From the NCBI RefSeq assembly GCF_018129995.1, contig NZ_JAFCKS010000001.1, positions 1,337,001 through 1,401,000 of the forward strand: 64,000 nucleotides of DNA. Reading direction: 5' to 3'. The stretch's first letter is position 1. Each line of letters opens with the position of its first letter. The DNA comes from Bradyrhizobium sp. SZCCT0153. GTDB taxonomy: Bacteria > Pseudomonadota > Alphaproteobacteria > Rhizobiales > Xanthobacteraceae. The notes under the pieces were generated by a model. That model searched no databases and was not told where the DNA came from. It was given only the letters and a program-made list of their open reading frames with translations. This document shows, piece after piece, positions 57,136 to 64,000 of this stretch. A program made the translations under genes and the position numbers.

Positions 57136-57852
57136 CTACTTAGGCGATGTGCGCCTCGCCAGAAACCTCGTGATCGCCCCGCCAAGCTTCGCGCTATCCA
57201 GCGGCTCGGCAAGCGACGCCCTCGCCGTTGCGACAACATGCTCCGGCGCCTTGCCGTCGCGCAGCGCGCAACAGACTTCCGCGAACTCCACGTCGAACTC
57301 CGGATGCGGCTGCACCGACAGGGTCGTACCGTTGGCGTAAAGCAGGCCGGCGTGCGGCGTGAAGTCGGACGAGAGGATCGTCAGCGCGTCGTTCGGCGGC
57401 TCGATCACCTGGTCCTGATGCGATGCGGCGATTGCGACCGCCTCCCCCTCGACGACGCCGTTCTCGGGCAGCACCTGATAGACGTGCCGGCCGATGCCCC
57501 AGCCCTTCTCCGACTTGCGCACGGTGCCGCCGAGCGCCTGCGCGATCAGCTGATGGCCGAAGCAGACGCCGACCATCGGTGTCTTGCTGGCATAGGCGGT
57601 GCGCACAAAATCTTCCAGCGGCGCGATCCAGTCGAGCCCGTCATAGACGCCGGCGGCCGCGCCCGTGATCAGTACGGCCTCGAGCTTGCCCGGATCGGGC
57701 AGCGCATCGCCATTCGGGATGCTGACGATTTCGACCGTGGCGGTCGGGTCCTCGGCGCGGACCATGCGTTCGAACATGTCGGGAAACGAGCCGTGCTGCT
57801 CGCGATATTTTGGCGGGACCTGTCCGGTCTCGATGATGGTGATGCGTGCCAT
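57136..57852 (-). CDS. Class I glutamine amidotransferase (GMP-synthase-like)
   Basis: 238 aa. Triad residues are visible: Cys97 in GVCFGHQLIAQALGG, His183 and Glu185 in QPHPEFDVEF. It has no synthase partner domain, so it belongs with stand-alone GATase1 proteins such as those hydrolysing gamma-glutamyl amides. It follows the LysR gene by 29 bp on the same strand, suggesting a joint operon facing the amidohydrolase/transporter genes. Substrate unknown. Confidence 0.88.
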   Translation of the reverse strand: MARITIIETGQVPPKYREQHGSFPDMFERMVRAEDPTATVEIVSIPNGDALPDPGKLEAVLITGAAAGVYDGLDWIAPLEDFVRTAYASKTPMVGVCFGHQLIAQALGGTVRKSEKGWGIGRHVYQVLPENGVVEGEAVAIAASHQDQVIEPPNDALTILSSDFTPHAGLLYANGTTLSVQPHPEFDVEFAEVCCALRDGKAPEHVVATARASLAEPLDSAKLGGAITRFLARRTSPK

Positions 57853-57881
57853 GTGCCCTCAGGTAAAGACGTTGCGCAAGC

Positions 57882-58808
57882 TCAGTCGCTTTCTGCCCCA
57901 TGTTGCTGGTGCGGCGCTGCGGGCTCCAGCAATGCGCTTTCCCTGCGGACCTCGCCGAGAAAGGCCTTTGCCAGGCGCGACAGCGGCTCGGCTTCCGACC
58001 ATAGCATATAGGCCACCGTGCGCGTCGTCGGCGTGAACGGCCGGACCACGAGGCCGCTGCCGCCGTTCTGCCGCGGCGAGAAGGGATCGACCACCGCGGC
58101 GCCGACGCCTGCGGCGGCGAGCACGCAGGCCGTGTTGCAGTAACGCACCTCGACGGTCGGCCGGAACGGCGCGCCGGCGCGGGCAAAGCCGTCGCGCACG
58201 GCCTCGCCGAGCCGCGTGCCGCGCTCCAGCCCGATGAAGGGCAGTCCGGAAAGATCGGCGGCCGAGATCACGGGCCTATCGGCAAGCGGATGCTGCGGCG
58301 GCAATACGCAGACCATCTCGCCGGTGTGCACCACCTCATGCGCGATGCCGGGATGATGCGTCAGGCCAAGCGCGAAGCCGAGCTCGGCGACGCGGCTCAG
58401 CACGCCCTCGATGATGCCCTCATAACGCCGCACGTCGAAGAACACGCGCGTCTCCGGGCGACGGCGCAGGAAGCCCGACAGCGCGGAAGGGATGATGCTG
58501 TAGGCGAGCGGCGGCGTCGCCACGATCGAAAGATGCCCCGAGCGGTTCTCGCGCAGATCGCGGACGCGGTTCTCGAGCTTGGCGTGCAGCGCGAAGATTG
58601 CCTCGCTCTCCTTGTAGAGTGCCATGGCTTCCGCGGTCGGAAACAGCCGGTTGTTGACGCGCTCGAACAGCGCAAAACCCGCCTGCGCTTCCATCGTCTT
58701 CAGCGCATTGCTGACGGCAGGCTGCGACAGCGCCAGTTCGTCGGCCGCGGCAACCGTTGTGCGGTGGCGGATGACGGCACGCAGGATCTCGAGCTGGCGC
58801 AGGTTCAT
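57882..58808 (-). CDS. LysR-type transcriptional regulator
   Basis: 308 aa from the ATG at 58808 (MNLRQLEILRAVIRHRTTVA); the longer open frame upstream is not supported. Winged helix-turn-helix in residues 1-60 (AAADELALSQPAVSNALKTM) and a ligand-binding domain from about 90. The 151-bp gap to the divergent amidohydrolase gene is the natural place for its operator. Likely controls the adjacent transport/hydrolysis genes. Confidence 0.92.
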   Translation of the reverse strand: MNLRQLEILRAVIRHRTTVAAADELALSQPAVSNALKTMEAQAGFALFERVNNRLFPTAEAMALYKESEAIFALHAKLENRVRDLRENRSGHLSIVATPPLAYSIIPSALSGFLRRRPETRVFFDVRRYEGIIEGVLSRVAELGFALGLTHHPGIAHEVVHTGEMVCVLPPQHPLADRPVISAADLSGLPFIGLERGTRLGEAVRDGFARAGAPFRPTVEVRYCNTACVLAAAGVGAAVVDPFSPRQNGGSGLVVRPFTPTTRTVAYMLWSEAEPLSRLAKAFLGEVRRESALLEPAAPHQQHGAESD

Positions 58809-58959
58809 ATCACTGCCGATTATACTCAGGGCCAAAAGATCATAGCAGAACGAATTGATTTTGTAGCCCCGCTTCCGCGTAATGACCGCGGATTTGCACG
58901 TTGCATCAAAGGGTTCATTCGCCCATTGAGGCAGCACTGCGCACAGATTGGAGGCAATC

Positions 58960-59916
58960 TTGGTTCGTGTCCTTCGCGCCGCCGCAGCACAGATGGGGCC
59001 GACGCAAAAAGCCGATACGCGCGAGCATACGCTTGCGCGCATGATCGGCCTGCTGGACGAGGCCGCCGGCCGCGGCGCCAGCCTCGTGGTGTTTCCCGAG
59101 CTCGCCTTCACCACATTCTTCCCGCGCTGGCTGCTCGAAGGCGACGAACTCGATCGCTATTTCGAGCGCGGCATGCCGAACCCGGCCGTGGCAAAACTGT
59201 TCGACCGCGCACGCGCGCTGCGCGTCGGCTTCTATGTCGGCTATGCCGAGCTGACGCCCGACGGTCGCCGCTATAATTGCGCCATTCTGGTCGATCGCGA
59301 CGGCGAGCTGCTCGGCCGCTATCGCAAGGTGCACCTGCCGGGCTCGGTCGAGCCGCGGCAAGGTGCGCGCTACCAGCAGCTGGAGAAGCGCTATTTCGAG
59401 TATGGCGACCTCGGCTTTCCCGCCTTCCGCGCCGGCTCGACGTGGGCCCACGCCATCATGGGCATGATGATCTGCAACGACCGCCGCTGGCCGGAATCCT
59501 GGCGCGTGCTCGGCCTGCAGGGCGTCGAGCTCGTCTGCATCGGCTACAATTCGGCGGCGTACGATCCCAATGGCGGCACGACGGAAGACGGAACGCTCCG
59601 TACCTTCCATTCGACGCTGGTGACGCAGGCCAACGCCTACATGAATGCGACCTGGGCGATCTCGGTGGCGAAAGCCGGCGAGGAGGACGGCTCCGGGCTG
59701 ATCGGAGGCTCCTGCATCGTCGATCCCAACGGCCGTATCGTCGCGCAGGCCGCGACGCTCTCAGATGAGGTGATCGTCGCCGACGTCGATCTCGACCTCT
59801 GCCGCCAGGGCAAGGACAAGATGTTCAACTTCGCCGCCCATCGGCGGCCCGAGCAATACAGGGTGATCACCGAGCGTGCCGGCGTCATCGAGCCGGCCGT
59901 CCTCGACGCGGACTGA
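58960..59916 (+). CDS. N-carbamoyl-D-amino acid hydrolase (nitrilase superfamily)
   Basis: 318 aa from a TTG at 58960, behind GGAGG with five-base spacing. It follows the Agrobacterium D-carbamoylase closely: FPELAFTTFFPRW with Glu47, YRKVHLPG with Lys123, ICNDRRWPESWRV with Cys172, and LEKRYFEYGDLGFP. It hydrolyses N-carbamoyl-D-amino acids to the free D-amino acid, CO2 and ammonia. First gene of a run with an amino acid ABC transporter and a deacetylase-fold protein. Actual substrate range is inferred. Confidence 0.9.
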   Translation: MVRVLRAAAAQMGPTQKADTREHTLARMIGLLDEAAGRGASLVVFPELAFTTFFPRWLLEGDELDRYFERGMPNPAVAKLFDRARALRVGFYVGYAELTPDGRRYNCAILVDRDGELLGRYRKVHLPGSVEPRQGARYQQLEKRYFEYGDLGFPAFRAGSTWAHAIMGMMICNDRRWPESWRVLGLQGVELVCIGYNSAAYDPNGGTTEDGTLRTFHSTLVTQANAYMNATWAISVAKAGEEDGSGLIGGSCIVDPNGRIVAQAATLSDEVIVADVDLDLCRQGKDKMFNFAAHRRPEQYRVITERAGVIEPAVLDAD

Positions 59917-59965
59917 CCAAATGGCACGGCGCTGGCAACGGAAGAAGATTGGCAAAGGAGTTGAT

Positions 59966-60793
59966 ATGACACGCCTCTCGCTTTCTCTCGGTCTTGCAGC
60001 GTTCGCTGCCGTCGCCTCCGCGCAGGCGGCCGAGCTTCCCGCGGAAATCAAGCAGGCGGGCACGCTGCGGCTGACCGTCAATTCAACCTACGCGCCGATG
60101 GAGTATCGCGATCCCGCGACCAACGAATTGGTCGGGCTCGACATCGATCTGGCCAACGAGCTCGCCAAGCGGCTCGGAGGCCTCAAGATCGTCTGGAGCG
60201 AGACGCCGTTCGCCGAGCTGATCCCCTCGCTCCAGACCAAACGGGCCGACTTCATCATCTCCGGCATTTCCGACCGTGCCTCGCGGCGCGAGACTGCCGA
60301 TTTCGTCGATTACCTCGCGACCGGCCCGCAGTTTTTCGTGATGGCGGAGAGCGATTCCAAGGCCGCGACCGATCTCTGCGGCAAGAAGGTCGGCACCACG
60401 CGCAGCACCAGCTTCCCGGTCGAGATCGAGAAGTGGAGCAAGCAGAACTGCGAGCCGGCCGGAAAGCCGGCGATCCAGTACGTGCCCGGCGAGAACTCGA
60501 TCGACGTCCGCAACCAGCTCAAGCAGGGTCGCATCGACGCCGCCGTGCAGGGCAGCGAGACGCTGCCTTATGCGCAGACGCAGGAGACCGGCAAATACCG
60601 AATTGTCGGTGAGGCCTTCGCCAAGGGCTATCAGGGCATCATGTTCCGCAAGGACGATGCGGCCCTGCGCGAGGTCGTGACGGAGAAGCTCGCCGCCATG
60701 ATCGCCGACGGTTCCTACAAGGCGATTCTCGACAAATGGGGCCTTGGCGCGAACGCGGTCGCCCAGCCCATGCTGAACGCGGCGCCGCAATGA
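59966..60793 (+). CDS. Amino acid ABC transporter substrate-binding protein 1
   Basis: 275 aa from the ATG at 59966 (AAAGGAG upstream). A signal peptide (to about 22, AQAAELPAE) and the SBP family 3 fold: [40 protein letters not shown], and [20 protein letters not shown] Cys pair (CGKKVG and NCEPAG) may form a disulfide. It shares its overall plan with the second binding protein at 62425. Four-base overlap with the permease gene. Confidence 0.93.
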   Translation: MTRLSLSLGLAAFAAVASAQAAELPAEIKQAGTLRLTVNSTYAPMEYRDPATNELVGLDIDLANELAKRLGGLKIVWSETPFAELIPSLQTKRADFIISGISDRASRRETADFVDYLATGPQFFVMAESDSKAATDLCGKKVGTTRSTSFPVEIEKWSKQNCEPAGKPAIQYVPGENSIDVRNQLKQGRIDAAVQGSETLPYAQTQETGKYRIVGEAFAKGYQGIMFRKDDAALREVVTEKLAAMIADGSYKAILDKWGLGANAVAQPMLNAAPQ

Positions 60794-61647
60794 AGCCAGC
60801 GCCGGCACTCGCGGAGGGTTTCCCCGACTTGTCGGGGATGCAGATCGCGCGCGAGCCGCACTGGTTTCGCTGGGTCAGCGCGGCGCTGATCGTTCTCGTG
60901 CTAGCCGCGATCGCGCGCGCGTTCGCCAACGGCCAGATCGAATGGTCCTATGTCAGCCGCTTCCTGACCGCAAAGGTCATCCTCGAAGGCATCGTCAACA
61001 CCATGGTGATGGCGGTGCTGGCGATGGCGCTCGGCATTTTCCTCGGCATCGTCGTGGCGGTCATGCGGCTGTCGCCCAATCCGGTGCTGAAGACGGTCGC
61101 GGCCGGCTACACCTGGCTGTTCCGCGGCACGCCGCTGATTTTGCAATTGCTGCTGTGGTTCAATCTCGCGCTGGTGTTTCCGACCATCGGCATTCCCGGC
61201 CTGTGGTCCGCACGCGCCGTCGACGTCATGACGCCGTTCCTCGCCGCGTTGCTCGGGCTCGGCATCAACCAGGGTGCCTACACGTCCGAGGTGATGCGCG
61301 CCGGCATGCTGTCGGTCGATATTGGGCAATACGAGGCGGCACAGGCGATCGGCATGGGACGGCTGCGCGCACTGCGGCGGATCGTCCTGCCGCAGGCGAT
61401 GCGGGTGGTGATCCCGCCGCTCGGCAACGAGTTCATCGGCATGGTGAAGGCGACCTCGCTTGCGAGCGTCATCCAGTATCCGGAGCTGCTGCACAACGCC
61501 GAAAACATCTACTACGCCAATTCGCGCGTGATCGAGCTCCTGATCGTCGCCGGGCTCTGGTACCTGCTCGTCGTCTCGATCCTGACGCCGCTCCAGATGC
61601 TGCTCGAACGTCGCTTTGCCCGCGGCACATTGCAGTTTGCGCGATGA
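60790..61647 (+). CDS. Amino acid ABC transporter permease
   Basis: 285 aa from the ATG at 60790. A His/Glu/Gln-permease type protein with TMs at about 30-50 and 75-105, then [20 protein letters not shown], and the EAA loop [20 protein letters not shown] that contacts the ATPase. A single permease subunit, so it probably forms a homodimer. Overlaps both the binding-protein gene and the ATPase gene by four bases. Confidence 0.94.
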   Translation: MKPAPALAEGFPDLSGMQIAREPHWFRWVSAALIVLVLAAIARAFANGQIEWSYVSRFLTAKVILEGIVNTMVMAVLAMALGIFLGIVVAVMRLSPNPVLKTVAAGYTWLFRGTPLILQLLLWFNLALVFPTIGIPGLWSARAVDVMTPFLAALLGLGINQGAYTSEVMRAGMLSVDIGQYEAAQAIGMGRLRALRRIVLPQAMRVVIPPLGNEFIGMVKATSLASVIQYPELLHNAENIYYANSRVIELLIVAGLWYLLVVSILTPLQMLLERRFARGTLQFAR

Positions 61648-62408
61648 CAAAACCCCTCGTCGCGATCCGCTCCGTAGCCAAGAACTTTGGCGAGTTTCAG
61701 GCTCTCAGAAGCGTCTCGCTCGACGTCTGGCCCGGCGAGGTGATGTGTCTGATCGGCGCCTCCGGCTCGGGCAAGACCACGCTGCTTCGCTGCATCAACC
61801 AGCTCGCGGCGATCGATGCCGGCGGCATCTGGCTCGACGGCGAATTGCTTGGCGTGCGCGAGCAGGGCGGGCGGCTCCATCGCCTCACCGAACGGGAGAT
61901 CGGGCGGCAGCGGCTGAAGACCGGCATGGTGTTCCAGCGCTTCAACCTGTTCCCGCACAAGACCGCGCTGGAGAACATCACCGAAGGTCCGCTCCAGGTG
62001 CAGGGGCGCAAATCCGACGAAGTGCGTGCCGAAGCGCTCGAACTGCTGAGGCGGGTCGGATTGTCGGCCAAGGCGGACTCGTATCCCGCCCAGCTTTCCG
62101 GCGGCCAGCAGCAGCGTGTGGCGATCGCGCGGGCGCTGGCGATGAAGCCGATGCTGATGCTGTTCGACGAGCCGACCAGCGCGCTCGATCCCGAGCTCGT
62201 CGGCGAGGTGCTCGCCGTCATGAAGGAGCTGGCGAAGAGCGGCATGACCATGATGGTGGTGACGCACGAGCTGGGCTTCGCCCGCGAGGTCGCCGACCGC
62301 GTCGTCTACATGGACCAGGGCGCGATCGTCGAGCAGGGGCGCGCCTCGGATGTATTGGGTGCGCCGCGCGAGGAGCGTACGAGGGCATTTCTTTCGGCAG
62401 TGATCTAG
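61644..62408 (+). CDS. Amino acid ABC transporter ATPase
   Basis: 254 aa from the ATG at 61644. Walker [11 protein letters not shown]-loop [18 protein letters not shown], signature [17 protein letters not shown], Walker [13 protein letters not shown] and H-loop VVTHELGFA are intact, as in GlnQ-type proteins. Provides energy for the permease upstream. Confidence 0.95.
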   Translation: MTKPLVAIRSVAKNFGEFQALRSVSLDVWPGEVMCLIGASGSGKTTLLRCINQLAAIDAGGIWLDGELLGVREQGGRLHRLTEREIGRQRLKTGMVFQRFNLFPHKTALENITEGPLQVQGRKSDEVRAEALELLRRVGLSAKADSYPAQLSGGQQQRVAIARALAMKPMLMLFDEPTSALDPELVGEVLAVMKELAKSGMTMMVVTHELGFAREVADRVVYMDQGAIVEQGRASDVLGAPREERTRAFLSAVI

Positions 62409-62424
62409 CAATGGGGACATGTTG

Positions 62425-63240
62425 ATGAAGAGACTTTTCGTTGCGGCGGCGCTTTTCGGCGCCATGGGTGTTCAGGCTTTGGCGGTCGAGCTTCCGGCGG
62501 AAATCGTCAAGCGCGGCAGCATCAAGGTTGGCATCGTGCCGAACTATCCGCCGATGGAGTTCCGCGATCCCGCGACCAACGCGCTGTCCGGGTTCGATGT
62601 CGAGCTTGGCGAGGCGATCGGCCGCAAGCTCGGCGTCAAGATCGAGTGGCAGGAGACCAGCTTTGCCGAGTTCATGCCGTCGATCGCGACGGGCCGGGTG
62701 GATGCAATCCTGTCGGGCTTCACCGACTATGCGAGCCGGCATGAGACCGCGACCTTCGTCGATTATCTGCGCAGCGGTCCGCGCTTCTTCGTTCAGCAGT
62801 CTCGCGCGGCCGAATTCAAGGATGCCGCCGCGCTCTGCGGCAAGAAAGCCGGCGCCAGCCGCCGCACCATGTTCCCGGCGCAGATCGCGGCCTGGAGCGA
62901 GAAGAACTGCGGCGGCAATGCGATCGTGTTCGTCGGCACCGACGGCTCGGCCGATGCCCGCACCCAGCTCAAGCAGGGACGCATCGACGCCGCCGTCCAG
63001 GGCGACGAGACGCTGCCCTACATCATGGATCAGGAGCCCGGCGCCTATGTGCCGATCGGCCAGACGCTTGCGCAGCAGTTCACCGGCATTGCCCTGCCGG
63101 TCAAGGAAAAGGCGCTTCACCAGGCGATGCTGGAGGCCGTCGATGCGCTGATCGCCGACGGCACCTATCGTACGCTGCTGGCGAAGTGGAAACTGAGCGA
63201 TAACGCAATAGAGAAGGCGACCATCAATGCTGGACAGTAA
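62425..63240 (+). CDS. Amino acid ABC transporter substrate-binding protein 2
   Basis: 271 aa from the ATG at 62425 (MKRLFVAAALFGAMG; an ATG two codons earlier is possible). A signal peptide to about residue 21 and the same SBP family 3 fold as the first binding protein: NYPPMEFRDPATNALSGFDV, GFTDYASRHETATFVDYL and [19 protein letters not shown]. Clearly a paralogue by duplication; it may widen ligand range for the one permease. It overlaps the next gene by 14 bases. Confidence 0.93.
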   Translation: MKRLFVAAALFGAMGVQALAVELPAEIVKRGSIKVGIVPNYPPMEFRDPATNALSGFDVELGEAIGRKLGVKIEWQETSFAEFMPSIATGRVDAILSGFTDYASRHETATFVDYLRSGPRFFVQQSRAAEFKDAAALCGKKAGASRRTMFPAQIAAWSEKNCGGNAIVFVGTDGSADARTQLKQGRIDAAVQGDETLPYIMDQEPGAYVPIGQTLAQQFTGIALPVKEKALHQAMLEAVDALIADGTYRTLLAKWKLSDNAIEKATINAGQ

Positions 63241-64000
63241 GGCACTCCAGAGCATCCCGCTCGTTCCGGCCAACACGGCGGATCCCGCGCCGGACTATCC
63301 CTGGCCGACGCCGTACAAGTCCGCGATGTTCCTGTCGTTCGACGTGGACGCGGAGAGCGCCTGGACCAGCAAGGACGCCGTGCACGCCCAGCGGCTCATT
63401 ACCATGAGCTATGGCGGCTACGAGGCGCGCGTCGGCACGCCGAAACTTCTGGAGCTGCTCGACCAGCTCGATCTCAAGGCGACGTTCTTCGTCACGGGAT
63501 GGTCGGTCGATGCGCATCCGGCGATGGCTGAATCGATTCTCAAGGCCGGCCACGAGATCGGCCATCATGGCTATCACCATCTCCTGCCCGATCCCGGCGA
63601 TCCCTGGATCGAGGAGGAGCTGGAGCGCGGTTTCGAGGCGCTGAAGCGCCGGCTCGGTGTCAAGCCGACCGGTTATCGCGCGCCTTATGGCGAGTTCACC
63701 GAGGAGCTGCGGGTGGCGCTGGTGCGCCACGGCATCGTCTACACCTCCTCGTTCCGCGACGACGTGCGGCCCTACCGGCATCGCCTTGCCGACGGCAAGC
63801 CCGGCACGATCGAGCTGCCGGTGACCGCGAGCTATGACGACTGGATGCACGGCCTGTCTGCACGCTTCAGCCCGCGCTCTATCTTCCCGAAAGAGCATGT
63901 GCTGTCGATCTGGAAGGACGAGCTCGACGAAACCAGGGACTGGGGCGCGATGGTGACCACCGTGCTGCATCCGCAATGCAGCGGCCGTCCGATGCGGCTG
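63227..64000 (+). CDS. Polysaccharide deacetylase-fold hydrolase (HpPgdA/PuuE-like), 3' end cut by window
   Basis: 258 codons are present from the ATG at 63227; the C-terminus lies beyond the window. NodB-homology metal ligands are visible: D39-V-D41 in LSFDVDAES and the H-x3-H in GHEIGHHGYHHLLP (H113/H114, H117/H118). GYRAPYGEFTEEL, ELPVTASYDDWMH and TVLHPQCSGRP resemble the subgroup of H. pylori PgdA, allantoinase PuuE and cyclic imide hydrolases rather than chitin deacetylases. No signal peptide, so the substrate should be cytoplasmic. It overlaps the binding-protein gene and ends the transporter operon as far as seen. Confidence 0.85.
   Translation, partial: MLDSKALQSIPLVPANTADPAPDYPWPTPYKSAMFLSFDVDAESAWTSKDAVHAQRLITMSYGGYEARVGTPKLLELLDQLDLKATFFVTGWSVDAHPAMAESILKAGHEIGHHGYHHLLPDPGDPWIEEELERGFEALKRRLGVKPTGYRAPYGEFTEELRVALVRHGIVYTSSFRDDVRPYRHRLADGKPGTIELPVTASYDDWMHGLSARFSPRSIFPKEHVLSIWKDELDETRDWGAMVTTVLHPQCSGRPMRL

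Overview
The window looks like chromosomal DNA of an alphaproteobacterium of the Bradyrhizobium/Rhodopseudomonas group (Nitrobacteraceae). The sequence is GC-rich. It carries an rcdA (DUF1465)-rpmE pair, a zapA - 6S RNA - 5-formyltetrahydrofolate cyclo-ligase row, ruvCAB followed by ybgC, and many short palindromic intergenic repeats of the kind common in that group. I see no rRNA or tRNA gene, insertion sequence, prophage or CRISPR array. It reads as ordinary chromosome with a few accessory islands.

Layout. 1-10500: a truncated lipopolysaccharide flippase, a lone DsbD-type N-terminal domain protein, YqgE, a TauD-type dioxygenase with two short-chain dehydrogenases, a CsbD-like protein, a DUF459 protein, a lytic transglycosylase and galU. 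10500-16700: cyclic-di-GMP enzymes (an active-looking Cache-GGDEF cyclase and a 7TM-PAS-GGDEF-EAL protein with a degenerate GGDEF) and a quinone oxidoreductase. 16700-18420: DUF1192, a candidate small RNA with its own terminator, rcdA and rpmE. 18600-24600: an MsbA-type ABC exporter, a MotA/ExbB-like plus OmpA/MotB-like pair, and a cyclopropane-synthase-like methyltransferase. 24800-30500: an RND efflux pump (adaptor and permease) and an orphan AAA ATPase. 30500-40200: a minus-strand row of central carbon genes (tkt, gap, pgk, class II aldolase, class I aldolase) continuing into a ThiE-like protein, a Sel1-repeat protein and an inositol monophosphatase. 40500-43230: DUF4164, zapA, 6S RNA, 5-FTHF cyclo-ligase and a YmdB-type phosphoesterase. 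43400-47400: a three-gene molybdenum hydroxylase with a triheme cytochrome c. 48100-51480: two tandem soluble chemoreceptors that share an unusual C-terminal sensor domain, one of them carrying a PilZ-like domain. 51680-56900: yebC, ruvCAB, a phosphoesterase, ybgC and a DUF1348 protein.

57136-64000 is a catabolic island. A LysR regulator and a class I glutamine amidotransferase diverge from an N-carbamoyl-D-amino acid hydrolase, a polar amino acid ABC transporter with two paralogous binding proteins, and a deacetylase-fold hydrolase cut by the window edge. The combination suggests uptake and hydrolysis of N-carbamoyl amino acids, hydantoins or cyclic imides. The items most worth a second look are the three-hairpin small RNA before rcdA, the PilZ chemoreceptor pair, this hydrolase/transporter island, and a 53-bp element present twice in the window.
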